Below, in pieces: positions 24,501 to 33,382 of a stretch of DNA of 64,000 nt. The number at the start of each line of letters is the position of its first letter. Within the stretch, counting starts at the first letter, position 1. The position numbers were made by a program, and so were the translations under genes. A model generated the notes under the pieces. That model was given only the letters and a program-made list of their open reading frames with translations. It made no database searches and was not told where the DNA came from. Source of the stretch: Phoronis australis. Lineage: Eukaryota > Phoronida > Phoronidae. The stretch spans positions 217,921-281,920 of the forward strand of contig NMRA01000185.1 of assembly GCA_002633005.1 (NCBI GenBank). The letters run 5' to 3'.

Positions 24501-25301
24501 TACTCGCTAGGTTTGTGGGCTGTGGACATTATTTAAACTAGTGCAGCTTGCCCCATTCTGACACCTTACACCACCTTACCAAGGTAGGGTAAATTTTTCT
24601 AGGATACTTCTAATCTATGTGTGGCTGTAAACGTGGGGCAAGGCAGGATCTTGAGGACAGCTCAACTGACCACAGCATTCTTGACAAAAACCTTCATTTC
24701 CAAGCCGCCATTTTACCCAAGAAACAACATGATGTCGGCTAAAACTTATTGTTTGTTAGTCGACTTTTCGTAACAGGGCGAAGCTTGCGATAGGTTAATT
24801 ATCAGCTGCGGTTATATACAGTCAAGTCTTCTTTTGTGCACCGTATTCTCATCAGCTGTTCACTGTTGCGCACAGAGTAGCAACTTCTGCCTTACCTCAG
24901 TTATCAGTGGACTCTCCACTTAAAAGTGGGGTAAGCTGCACTAATGCAAGTTGTTCTAGGGTAAGTCTTGTGTGTGGACGAGACTATAGTAGGCAGCAGG
25001 GTACCCCTTCAGAAATTCAACAAGTAGAATTTACCTCCTCCATTTTTGTAACAGAGATATGGGAATCTCCAGACATTCCCCAGTCCAACGGCAAATCCAA
25101 CGCAGGACAAGATGAACTCTATCCCTGACGTCCACGTCTCCCGAGTGTGTTCAGTAGACAAGCTTGAATTATCCGAGTGGTCGGTCTTCAACTCATGGCC
25201 ATCATCTTTCTCAGACAACGCGATGTCCTTCGATTCAGAGGGTCCCTCGAGCCCTGGTTTTTCAAGGGCATCGCTATCTTGGTTATCTCCCATTTATTGA
25301 T
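3441..25301 (-). CDS. SLC6: SLC6 family Na+/Cl--dependent transporter, 5' part of gene (creatine/taurine/GABA branch)
   Basis: Two exons give residues 1-130 of a neurotransmitter:sodium symporter; members are usually about 600-650 residues with 12 membrane helices. The protein has a roughly 52-residue acidic, Ser-rich cytosolic N-terminus, then TM1 with [20 protein letters not shown] and the signature NVWRFPYL, then TM2 and the conserved FLEVALGQF. By alignment to LeuT, the TM1 sodium-site residues Gly66, Ala68, Val69 and Asn73 are present, as is the gate Arg76. Phe67 stands where GABA transporters have Tyr and creatine transporters have Phe; [20 protein letters not shown] resembles SLC6A8. 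Substrate is an inference: creatine, taurine or GABA cannot be separated on this fragment. Exons 3 onward lie left of base 1. The first coding exon is preceded by a splice acceptor, so a noncoding first exon exists to the right. Confidence 0.9.
6218..6268 (+). repeat. Tandem repeat, 10-bp unit atgtcacaaa, about 5 copies
   Basis: Five perfect or near-perfect copies of atgtcacaaa in register. Overlapping short open frames here are made of the repeat and are not genes. Confidence 0.9.
6854..6977. repeat. Compact inverted repeat (hairpin), about 58-bp arms, 6-nt loop
   Basis: The left arm (6854-6913) runs through gatgaagtaatatcccaca and ends gacattattccgc. The right arm (6920-6977) mirrors it with gcagaataatgtcgagtggg and tattacttcatgtacgcc. 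The loop is gtatat. There are only a few mismatches. It is probably a fold-back MITE or a remnant of one. Confidence 0.85.
7560..7960 (+). repeat. Diverged copy of the cactaggag repeat family
   Basis: Phrases such as gtcactaggagccgtagcag followed by a ctcgccagaaaatc segment, and two separated atttgatgacg...ccttca blocks, resemble the arrangement inside 25537-26810. Similarity is by eye and weak; the borders are approximate. Confidence 0.35.
9268..9385 (+). repeat. Interspersed repeat shared with 55268-55385
   Basis: The segment with acttttcatattggcgctct, and the following gctcagatttggtgaacag, matches the reverse complement of 55268-55385 closely over about 115 bp. No TIRs were resolved. Confidence 0.6.
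11200..11229. repeat. 30-bp near-perfect palindrome
   Basis: taatcatggactcgc is followed directly by gccagtccatgattg, pairing 13 of 15 positions. It could be a cruciform-forming site or an element end; no partner was found. Confidence 0.6.
14745..14880 (+). repeat. Two-copy tandem duplication, about 83-bp unit
   Basis: ttctattagaacaagagcag is repeated 83 bp later as ttctgctagaacaggagcaa, each followed by a ccac(a/g)cagtgaga segment. The copies are moderately diverged. Confidence 0.6.
15771..15791 (+). repeat. (ATAAA)n microsatellite
   Basis: Four consecutive ataaa units within the SLC6 intron. Confidence 0.8.
15985..16222 (+). mobile_element. tRNA-derived SINE
   Basis: The head has an A-box-like tggcctagtgtgatagg (15996-16012) and an exact B box ggttcgagtcc (16040-16050) inside a perfect five-pair T arm (gtggg/cccac). 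The flanks gcagtgtggcc and ggccacactgc pair perfectly, like an acceptor stem. The D and anticodon arms do not fold well and no clear anticodon can be assigned. About 150 bp of unrelated tail follows, with gtacctgaccaccag near the end and an A/T-rich terminus. This arrangement is a SINE rather than a working tRNA gene. Confidence 0.65.
16888..17898 (+). repeat. Interspersed repeat, ggcgtcc-rich family (copy 2)
   Basis: The left part (caggccttcatgcagcgtac followed by repeated ggacgccc phrases) and the right part (atggacgccctgg, then ccccattttggacaccctat) match the two ends of the 2085-2580 copy in the opposite orientation. The middle is longer and carries a repeated block of the type gtaaa(c/t)tta...aaaagtcttg. 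Sequence just after it (to about 18190) resembles the cactaggag family, ending in cacgtgtatatatatgtacg. Confidence 0.6.
19611..19780 (+). repeat. Tandem repeat, about 58-bp unit, 3 copies
   Basis: Units begin atcactgcagtcattgtatc at 19611, 19669 and 19728. The third is shorter and more diverged. Confidence 0.85.
21122..21550. mobile_element. MITE, cttaccctagaaca family (copy 1, degraded)
   Basis: The left end has acttaccctagaacag. The right end has ttgttcaaggcaagtctg, which is the diverged complement. The body shares acttgcccaccttatcaag, ggcaaggcacaag and caccgtattctcat with the copy at 24456-24979. The short open frames across it are not conserved. Confidence 0.6.
21423..21480 (+). repeat. 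(GT)n microsatellite with gc-containing end
   Basis: A run of tg dinucleotides grading into gcatgcatgcgtgcgtg, inside the MITE copy at 21122-21550. Confidence 0.9.
22111..22244. mobile_element. Small MITE, ttgacctatcgc family (copy 1)
   Basis: Starts ttgacctatcgcaag and ends ttggcgataggtcaa, an inverted repeat of about 12-15 bp around a 134-bp body. The body includes ccttgtgaaaagtca and gtgtcaagaatacttcgttc, shared with the next copy. Confidence 0.7.
22241..22400. mobile_element. Small MITE, ttgacctatcgc family (copy 2, abutting copy 1)
   Basis: Starts tcaacctatcgcaagtcc and ends ctggccataggtcaa. The body matches copy 1 plus extra sequence with ttcgggtaaaatgtcggctt. It shares its terminal bases with copy 1, so the two form a head-to-tail pair. 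Confidence 0.7.
23490..23615 (+). repeat. Diverged interspersed repeat shared with 44130-44245
   Basis: gaaaactgca, ttcaccttga and ttttgctatgaacgtgcctt occur in the same order and spacing as in 44130-44245. Borders are unclear. Confidence 0.4.
24456..24979. mobile_element. MITE, cttaccctagaaca family (copy 2), close to SLC6 exon 1
   Basis: The left end gtccagacacaaacttaccc and the right end (complement gtccacacacaagacttacc) form an inverted repeat of about 30 bp with few mismatches. The body shares several blocks with copy 1. A member of the ttgacctatcgc family is inserted within it (24668-24800). The element ends 55 bp from the exon's 5' splice site, on the intron side. Confidence 0.75.
24668..24800 (-). 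mobile_element. Nested MITE fragment, ttgacctatcgc family
   Basis: In reverse orientation it reads aattaacctatcgcaagctt at its outer end and carries aagccgccattttaccc and cagcattcttgac, matching the copy that ends at 42475. It interrupts the larger MITE at 24456-24979 and so is younger. Confidence 0.55.
25035..25301 (-). CDS. SLC6: SLC6 first coding exon (N-terminus and TM1)
   Basis: The ATG is at 25291-25293 (minus strand). Coding runs 259 nt to a donor GAG|GTAAAT at 25035, in phase 1, inside the Asn-Gly-Gly-Gly stretch after TM1. Just upstream of the ATG the sequence reads TTTTTGTTTAG|ATCAATAA, a good acceptor, so the exon starts at 25301 and carries 8 nt of 5'UTR. The start is supported by the absence of any other in-frame Met before TM1 and by a typical N-terminus length. 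Confidence 0.9.
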
Positions 25302-25536
25302 CTAAACAAAAATAGAAACATCTATTACAATATTATAAATTTTAACACCAATAAATAAATAAATAAATGATTGCTACCTACAGAAACTCTTTTTTGCATT
25401 GCTTACATACGCAAATAAAACATAGTTGGATCTGGCCTCTACCCTATCTCATTTTGACATCTGCGCTCACCAACTAAAACAATCCCTCTGGTCTCTACCC
25501 TATCTCATTTTGACATCTGCGCTCACCAACTAAACA

Positions 25537-26810
25537 AGAGCAACGCAGAGCGTTGAAATGCGACCACGCATGCATCGCAAATGGTGTGCTTTTAGGGTTA
25601 TTTATTTGTATCACAAAAATAGCCACTAGATGGCGCAAAAACGTAGAATCCATCCAGAAACGGGAACATGCCATATTTCATAAAAATCTGTTAAAAGGAA
25701 CTTCAGAGAAACAAAGGAAAACAGAACAAAATGAAATTGCGTCCGTTGGATCTGCCAGAAAGTAGTCATCATTTGCTGTTATCTTCATATAAATACGCTC
25801 ACTAAATTTAATAAAGATCCTGCAGTGGGTTTTGGAGATGCAGCTATGGGCGCAAAACAAAACAAAACTACCTATAAGAGGCGCCACAGTAGTCAGTCAC
25901 CATCATTAAACGTCCTCTTCACACTGAAAACATATACGCCAATTTTCAAAACCATCCCTAGAATCATTGAGGGGTGGACGCCAAAAAGAAGATTTGAAAA
26001 CAGCAAAAATGGCCACCAGGTAGCGCAAAATACCTCGATTCCATCCAAAAACAGGATGATAGCGTCCTCTCACCAATAGATGCCCATATTCAAAATTTTA
26101 TGAAAAATCTGTTGAGGACCTTTGAAGATAGACTGGTAAATGTAAAAAACTAAAATTGCCACTTAGGAGGCACACCACTAGTCAGATCCGTCCAAAAGTC
26201 GTCGTCATCCATTGTCAACATCATATAAATACACCTGTTAACTCAAGGAAAGATCCTGCAAACGGTTTAATAGATACAGCCATGAGCGCAAACAAAAACA
26301 AAACTGCCACTAGGAGGCACCACAGTAGTCGAACTCATCGGAAAATCGTCGTCAGCCGTCCACTTCATAGTAAAAACATACGATAATGCAAATTATCACA
26401 ATTATCTTGAAAGCGATTTGGTTGATAGACAAGTGGACGCCAAATAACAGACTCGAAAACAGTAGAAATGGCCACTAGGTGGCAAACTACGTCAAATCCA
26501 TCTGAAAACAGGAGGATAGTGTCATCTCACTAATAGGTGCCTATACACTAAATTTTATGAAAATCCATTCAGGACTTTTGAAGATATAGAGGTAAACGTA
26601 AAAAACTAAAATTGCCACTGGGGGCACACCGGTAGTCAGATCCATCCGAAAGTTCGATCATGCCGTCCCATCCACGGAAGGAACACATGTGCAAAATTTC
26701 TACGCGTTTTGGAGATAGAGCAGCGGACGCCGGACGGACGCTGGACGGACAGACAGACGGAGATGACGGCGTAATGCGTCCACATATAAATATGTGGGTG
26801 CATAAAAAAT
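25537..26810 (+). mobile_element. Unclassified 1.3 kb repeat element, cactaggag family
   Basis: Internally repetitive: blocks of the type aaattgccacttaggaggca, a cagtagtc segment, a gtcgtcatcc segment and aaagatcctgca recur two to four times. It ends in a ggacggac-rich stretch (about 26725-26760) and cacatataaatatgtggg. No transposase or reverse transcriptase frame is seen. Related sequence occurs near 7560-7960 and 17.9-18.2 kb. Confidence 0.5.
25623..25636 (+). promoter_or_regulatory. CTCF-like core motif ccactagatggcgc
   Basis: The 14 bases fit the published CTCF core consensus CCASYAGRKGGCRS at every position. An identical 14-mer is at 43850-43863. This one lies inside a repeat that carries several near-misses (ccactaggtggc, ccactaggaggc), so it may be element sequence without function. 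Confidence 0.35.
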
Positions 26811-27426
26811 CCCTCTGGTCTCTACCCAATCTCATTTTGACATCTGCACTCACCGACTAAAAAAAAACCCCTTCCACAACCATTTCAGCCAAGGTCTAGG
26901 ATTTCTTTGAAATGGTTGATTGTCGCTGAGATGACTAGAAATGAAGGGAGACGCAGGTTTCATGAGTCAGGTTTCAAGACCAGGGAAGTGTTTTGTAGGC
27001 ACAAGATTCTCGCGAACGAAACTAGAGAGATCACGTGCTCCGTTTACAATAGATGCTGAAATCTCACACTCTTGCGTGTTTTCGTAAGATTCTAGCCTCT
27101 ACAGAACGCTCAACAGATCTTGCATATTTTCTTTGGTCTATGATGACCATTAACAGATGAACAAAAGTCAGTGCGATAAATCCTATCCAAGTGTTCTACT
27201 TGACCCAAACTGAATTTTACTATGCTTTTGAAAATTTTTCAGAGCCCAGGAGACAGCCAGTGTGATGGGGTACATTCCTCTAGTATAATTTTGGGTCGTA
27301 TTGTCACCATTTTGATTGCTACGTGGATTAAGAATAAGGCAGCATTAAAACTCGTGCTTTCTGTCAAAAAATAATTTCCAATTTCAGTAACAACTGAGAG
27401 CAATAAGTGCAATGGAATGGGACTTA

Positions 27427-27841
27427 ATTAGTTGGAAACACAACATATAGCAACAATGTGAATATGAAATACCATACTCGTCCAGGTTACCGCCCATGCT
27501 CGGCTTACCGCCCACCCATTAAATTCCCAATTTAAGCACCCTGGGCGGTAACTCGAACGAGTACGGTGGGTTAAAAATTTACTAAAGGTTTTTAAGAACG
27601 CGTTTTAAGGCGAAGATGATCCGCTGCAATTCACTCAACTGTGTAGGTATCCTGAAGTGGTGCTGGGGAATAACACTGCATGATGCGGGCTATGTGAACC
27701 AGTGAGGTACGTCATTAGTGCAAAGGTCACCTATTTGCAGAATTTTTTGTTTTCAGATCTACATGTTGTCAATGAATACAACTGTACCTTTTACATTGTG
27801 TTAAAATAGCATTGTCAGCATAGCTGTAACATCCAAATACA
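27427..27841 (+). repeat. Interspersed repeat shared with 46240-46584 (copy 1)
   Basis: Begins ttagttggaaacacaacata and includes ggggaataacactgcatgat, cattagtgcaaaggtcac and ttgtcaatgaatacaactg, all in the same order at 46240-46584. The two copies are in the same orientation, 19 kb apart. Copy 1 is interrupted by a small MITE. Confidence 0.75.
27475..27563. mobile_element. 89-bp MITE nested in the 27427-27841 repeat
   Basis: The ends tactcgtccaggttaccgcc and (complement) tactcgttcgagttaccgcc form a 22-bp inverted repeat with four mismatches. The sister repeat copy at 46240 lacks this block, showing it is an insertion. A related phrase (attcgccgtaaccgcccatg) occurs at about 62890. Confidence 0.7.
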
Positions 27842-29510
27842 ACTTTAGCAGGGCTTGGAATGACCAGTGACAAAAAGAGGAAAATTTTACAGGTGATGTA
27901 TATTTCCAAAAATAATACGGCTTGTGGAATAGAAATAATTTTTGTGCTGTAAAATTTAACAGAAATAAATGTTATTGCATGAATTAAGTCAAAATATTGA
28001 TAAAAAGACGAGAAAAGAGTACACTAGAAATCAAATAAGAGGAAAAAATCAAAACCAAAAAAGAGGAAATCCCATGAAAAGAGGAAAATTCCAAACCTCG
28101 AGTATTATTTATACCGTACTATATGTATATCTCATGAAACAAGTTTTGATAAATTTTCCCATAAATTCCAGTTAAGTAGTCAGCCTTAAAAATGGAAAAT
28201 GGAAATTTTGGTACTTAAGTGCAACATAAGAGGTGAATTGCTGTGCTCTAACTACTGATATCATGAATGAGAGTCCCTCTTTTGATGACCAGGCCTCTAG
28301 TGAGGACGGAATGTGGATAAAACCTGGTTGGGCACACCAGATGACATTAGGGCCCTCTTGGAAAGCAGTGCTATCACTGAAGAGGCCACCCTTGTTTTAT
28401 ATATTACAATATATAAATAAGTAAATTAGAAAAATTCAAGATTTATCCAATTTGATCGTATTTTGTTAAGAAGAGGATGTTTACAGTAAAAAGTTCAGAA
28501 AATTTCCAGTTACATAATGAATTGTGACATGAAATTTCATGGGTTTTAAAAGTAACAAACCAGGCAGTCAGATTTTCTCAAGCATAGAGATCACTTCCAA
28601 ACTGAGAGAGCGACAACACAAGGACAACTTTATAACAGTAAGTGGCTTATCAACGTTTTTTATAGGAACAAGTACAAGTTAACAGTTACTTTATGGGGCT
28701 ATAAAGACGAGTTCACCGGAGGGGAGATCACAATTTTTGTTGGTATAAATATTGGTGTGATTATACTTAAGTCAGTGTGAATATTGACACAATTTTCAAA
28801 AGCTGGCAAAACCTTGAGTTAGAGGAACATAAAATTCTGGTTTTCTAGCCCTTAGCTCTGGGGACGTGGGGTATGGTACTATGGTACAAGTTGGACACAC
28901 AGACAAAACATGAGCAGGAAAACATTGTCATAGGTTAAAATTTGTTCCCAATATGGGTCATATGTTTAAGTCCTCTTTCAATAGGTTGTAGACATGGGCA
29001 CACATTTTCAGCTCTTAATATAGACATGGGCATGAGTGATTCGCCTATTGCCTGGCCAGGGAAGAAAATGGATGTCGTTTTTGGAAGCCTCAGTGGCTCG
29101 GTAGCTGGACCTACACCACTAGGGCCACCCGTGTAAAAAAAGTTGGGCCTAACTTCCCACCGGGACGCACTGTTTGATGGTTTTGTGACCAAAATTACGC
29201 GTTTCGCCCAAGAATATTTTGTACTTAGACCACAAACTTTCAACGTTTATTCACTAGTACTGCGGAAAATACGGAGTCACAAGCGGGTAGCTGCAACTGA
29301 CAACTAAGTTATGATCTACTAGAGTCACAAACTTGAGCTCAACGAAACAGAAAGTTATAGCAAACCAATGAAAACTTTGCTGGACGAATCCGTGATTTCG
29401 TACGATTACAAAGGGTGAAAAAACAAACGTTGACATATTCCACTGACCTCAGTAACGGTACACCGCTAACTGCAGTTAACAATATTCATACAAGGCAAAC
29501 GGCCACTTAC

Positions 29511-29700
29511 CCAGCGGAGCATTCAAATGTGCCTCATACAGACGCGGGAACTCTTTTAACACGGTATATATTGGGTTTGGTACTAAAAAGCTGCGAGGTT
29601 AAAGGTGACACGATGACGTCACAAACGCAGACGATTGCCCCCGCCTATTGCCGTCAGAAAGTCTCAGTTGTCAGGGCAGCTCCAAGAAATAGCTGCCGGA
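29511..29700 (-). promoter_or_regulatory. Candidate noncoding first exon and promoter of SLC6
   Basis: On the minus strand, CCGCTGG|GTAAGTGG is a strong 5' splice site at 29511. The sequence to its right is relatively CpG-rich and contains an exact cAMP-response element tgacgtca at 29614-29621. Since exon 25035-25301 needs an upstream noncoding exon, this is a reasonable candidate. Other good minus-strand donors exist (for example GCA|GTAAGTG near 30330), so the assignment is tentative and the right border is a guess. Confidence 0.25.
29614..29621. promoter_or_regulatory. Exact CRE palindrome tgacgtca
   Basis: A full 8-bp CREB/ATF site about 100 bp upstream of the candidate noncoding-exon donor. 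An 8-mer occurs by chance, so function is not shown. Confidence 0.3.
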
Positions 29701-31994
29701 GAATCCCCGCCTCAGTCTTACAACTGTGGAATCTCGGTTCTGAATGGGAGTGCATTTATCGACCTCGCTTATGTCATAGAGGGTGTCCGCTTTCATTTGC
29801 GTTGATCGATAGTTTCTACTTGAGGTCTTGAGGACGATTCTATTATCGTTTACCGGGGGTAGGTTGGCGATGAGGACCGGAATTTCACATAATTAATTAT
29901 TACATCAACTGTCTCTTTTCACTAGCATTGTTCGTCAACCAATCTTTGTTTCACAGTATCCTGTCTGCAAACTGGAGTTCAATAGAGCTAGTACAGGCCG
30001 ATCTGTTTTAAAAGACAAGGCATGATTGACCTTATCGGGCCGGGGTAAACTTAATTAGAGAACTAAACAGATTGTGAGAAGGTTATTTGAACGAGAAAGA
30101 ACTTAAGAAAACTGCGACAACGTTTTTGAGATTTCATGTAGAATGGTCACATGAAAAGAAGTTTATTCTGACAGTTATTTCCGAGCTGAAAACACAGGCA
30201 CAACGAGAATGACAGACTCGTGCTCGAGAAAATGAGGAACTTTTGCAAATGTTTTCCGTAATACTATACGTGTAACCAAACATCTACATAAGTATAACAT
30301 AACTTAACTCAGTAGTAAATAAAAGAATACACTTACTGCCGGAAACTTGAAAGGGTATTATATACTTTTGAATTTCATTCCAGTCATTCATGCCGGTTAA
30401 TATGCGTCCGACGAAAAACGCGTTTTGGGTATTTTAATTAACGGGACAGATTCTTCGAAATACGCTGTTTTTCGGATTTTTTAATGTCAATTGTCGTCGG
30501 TGGCCTATGATTTTACCAGACTGAGGTCAATAAGTTAATTTTTCAGACAAAACAGCCCAAACATGTGACAATGACCTCGGCTCTGCCTCAGTAGATCAAC
30601 GGTATCACTTTGGGCATTCGATCGCACGTCCGACTCCGTTGTTCACGGTCAGTCAGCTACCAAATTTTTACCCAAAAACGTTGTGCGTCGATTTTCAAGA
30701 TTGCAGCACATACTCGGATATTGGCCAAGGGAACACTGGGTTATATTTTTGAAAGATATCATGTTTTTATATTTTTTGAAAAATATGTTTTGGGGTCAAC
30801 GGTTGTTTTTGATGCACAACAACTGAGAAACGTCATTTTGGTTATTTCACTATTACCACAACGTGCATGTCAGCACTGATGCCCTTCAGTGGTCCGAACA
30901 AATGATGTGTGTTGAAAATCAGTGAAATTTTAAGTCTTAGAAAACACACCCTTCAATTGTCTTATTTACAATACCGTCATTTTGACGATTTGGATCCGTT
31001 CAAATGAAATCAAAATGCCAAGTTAAAAAAGTATTAATAGGTAGGCCGGATTTGAGTAGCGCTGTAAGGACTTCGTAAGTTACCTGGCTATGAATCACGG
31101 CCGCCAAAACTGACTTAGCTAAGACAAATCTTAAATTTCCATGATAAAACTTTAATTTGTCTGAAGTCCGTTCCAAGAGAGAAATCTTAAGTTTGACTTA
31201 CAAGTTTTTGCCTTCATGCTTTTTCTTAATTTCGAATAACTTACCAGATGAGGAAGATTCAAAATTTGGAGCTTGAGACAAATCTTAGACTTAAGTAAAA
31301 AATTAACTTAAGCCATTTTTTGGAACGAGCCCCAGGTCTTCACCCCTAGGCTGGTCAACCCCAATCCTTTTCAGCTCTCCAGAAGCATAGAATGGGCGCA
31401 ACGGGCCGATGTCGAAGCACCGATTAATCCACACACACAATTTTATAAGAATTTCCCGCGTCTACAGATTGTTTGAAGCTATTTGGTCGCGACATTTTTC
31501 GGCAATTCGACCATGCACGAATACATTATTTTTATTTTTTCTGATAAAATTCGCCAGTGTACGTGTTGTAGTTCTCGGCTATAGGCATGAACATGCAAAA
31601 ATAACCCAATGTCGTACGTGTCAGGTATTTAACTCATTCTGTCTGGACCAGACACACCATCTTACTGGTAAGCGGCTATAAAACATGCAGTACTGTGGTG
31701 GAAAAGTTCAAGAGTTATATTATGCATACGCCCAAAACCCAGCGTATCTTCCTATGGGTCAACTTGCCATTACATCTCGATTTACGATATGTATATATAC
31801 TGTGTACTGAAAACTAAAAACGCGCTGTACGGCGTCTACGGGTGTCTACGCTCCGCTACACCACTGAAACCATGCCCAGCTTTCTAGTACCCAAATTACG
31901 CTTCCAAAACGACAGTATTGCCTTCTCGTCATACGCCTGTGCGACCCCAGCGAACTGAGTAGGCAACAAGATGAAGCCATTTAATAATGGTCAG

Positions 31995-32115
31995 CAGGGC
32001 CGGGCGGATCCAGGATTTTGAGCTGGGGGGGCAGGGTAGACCATTAGCTAGGATTTTGTACCCCCAAACTGCCAAATGGAATCAGGGGCCATGGCCCCCT
32101 TGCCGCNGGTCAGTG
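31995..32115 (+). mobile_element. hAT-like MITE fragment (copy 1)
   Basis: Shares cgggcggatccaggattttg, aaactgccaaatggaat and catggcccccttgcc with the better copy at 37479-37596. The right end is lost around an undetermined base at 32107. Confidence 0.55.
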
Positions 32116-32180
32116 GTCTAAATCAGAGGGTAGTTTTTGACAGAAAGCATGGGTTTAGTGCCGCTTTGTAAACGCTTACT

Positions 32181-33382
32181 GTTGGCCGCTGGGGGAAGGG
32201 TAATCCGGAAATAACGCTCGTAAATTACGGGCGTACAAACACTTTTCACGTCTGTGTTTTACGAGCGTAATCGTTTTGTCCAATGAGAGATTAGGTTGCA
32301 GGTCATTGTAAGCTCTAAAAAGTTGTATGCCCCTAAAATTACGCTCGTAAATTACGCTTTACGCCTATCACGTAAAACGACGAGCGTAAACACGGTTATT
32401 CGATGCAAAACCTTATCGACAATTCTGCGCTTTTAGCGGAATATCCACAAAGAACTTAAATCGGTGAAAGTAAACATTTTCTGAATGTAGAATTTCTGCA
32501 GAACTTCATTTCCGACTTAATACCAAACTACATGGGTCTTGCGACCACGTGTTTTAAACTTTTAATAAAACAAAAAAGAAAGGTAGCCTACGTTCACTTC
32601 CAAACAACGTCATCAGTAACGTAACCAAATTTCGTCTGATGCAAATGTTCAAGATAAAATCTCAAAAATCCGGTTCCAGTTTTCTATAGTACCACTTCTT
32701 TGTCTTTTTATACAACTTTTTGATTTCATAAAAACCACAGAAGTCACACATTTGATAGCCTCCCATGTGAAAGAGGAGAATTATAAGAACAATTCATATC
32801 CGCGCCATATCAAGGGGAACAGTTCGGTATAAGCACAAATATATCTGAAAGTTTCCTACGAACCCAATCAGCCATTCCTACCAGTCAAATTTGGCCACTT
32901 TTCTCTACAAAACCTCACTGAGAGATACTCTCATAATATAAACATTGCGTAACGTTCAGCCCACTGTTTGTGTTTGCATTACTTTTCTATTATTTTTATT
33001 TTTTTTAAAGTGGGCGGGGTTTCCGCGGAAACCTCATCCACATGGCGGCAGTTGAGTGAGTACCCATAATGCATTAGAGCGGTCAGTTTATGTGGTGGTA
33101 CACCCCCAAAAATAAATACTAAAACTAGAAAAATCCTGTTCAGTACAGTTAAGTTTGAATATATTTAGATTTGGGTTGAATGAACACTATTTGGAGTTAA
33201 GTTATGACTCAGCTAACTTGCGCTTATTATAAAGAACTTGTAATTTACGTTAGTATTTTATGCTCGTGAAATATAAATGCTCTCTTGTAATTCATGCTCG
33301 TACAACACGGGCGTGAAAAGTTTCTTTACGCCCGAAACGTTTGAGCGTAATGTACGGGCGACACTTCCCCACAGCGACCAAC
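32181..33382. mobile_element. 1.2 kb TIR element, non-autonomous
   Basis: The left end gttggccgctgggggaaggg... and the complement of the right end gttggtcgctgtggggaagt... stay similar for about 70-100 bp. Both continue through acgctc, a gggcgta segment and acttttcacg phrases. The termini are rich in (a/t)ttacg(c/g)(g/t)gcg-type subrepeats. The centre has no transposase frame. No target-site duplication could be fixed. Confidence 0.65.

Larger units (their letters stand above)
3573..25034 (-). other. SLC6 intron 1 between coding exons, 21.5 kb
   Basis: The two coding exons join in phase with no residues missing from the family pattern, so no coding exon need lie here. The intron is AT-rich and holds many of the repeats listed separately. 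Stretches not covered by another entry (for example 3573-6217, 10.2-11.2 kb, 12.4-14.7 kb, 18.2-19.6 kb and 19.8-21.1 kb) show only short, non-conserved open frames. A small 27-bp tandem repeat with gaatggccgcaata lies at about 14365-14412. Confidence 0.75.
25433..26862 (+). repeat. Three copies of a roughly 50-bp unit, two of them flanking a 1.3 kb insert
   Basis: The unit tggcctctaccctatctcat...ctcaccaactaaa occurs at 25433-25482, 25489-25536 and 26816-26862. The first two are in tandem. The third follows the insert 25537-26810. This is a large target duplication, or an insertion into a pre-existing tandem array. Confidence 0.7.
25302..29510 (-). other. Probable 5' intron of SLC6, repeats but no gene
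   Basis: The acceptor upstream of the SLC6 ATG implies that this stretch is intron up to an unidentified noncoding first exon. It holds the triplicated 50-bp unit and the 1.3 kb insert (25433-26862) and the 27427-27841 repeat. Between about 27.9 and 29.4 kb I see only AT-rich sequence with short open frames lacking recognisable domains. Confidence 0.5.

Noticed and set aside
28935-29243. 102-codon minus-strand frame with Pro/Gly-rich text
   Set aside because: Both strands are open here and neither product is recognisable; possibly old repeat sequence.
29415-29831. 138-codon plus-strand open frame, the longest in the window
   Set aside because: No recognisable domain, no splice-site or codon signal, and it lies in a relatively GC-rich patch where stops are rarer.
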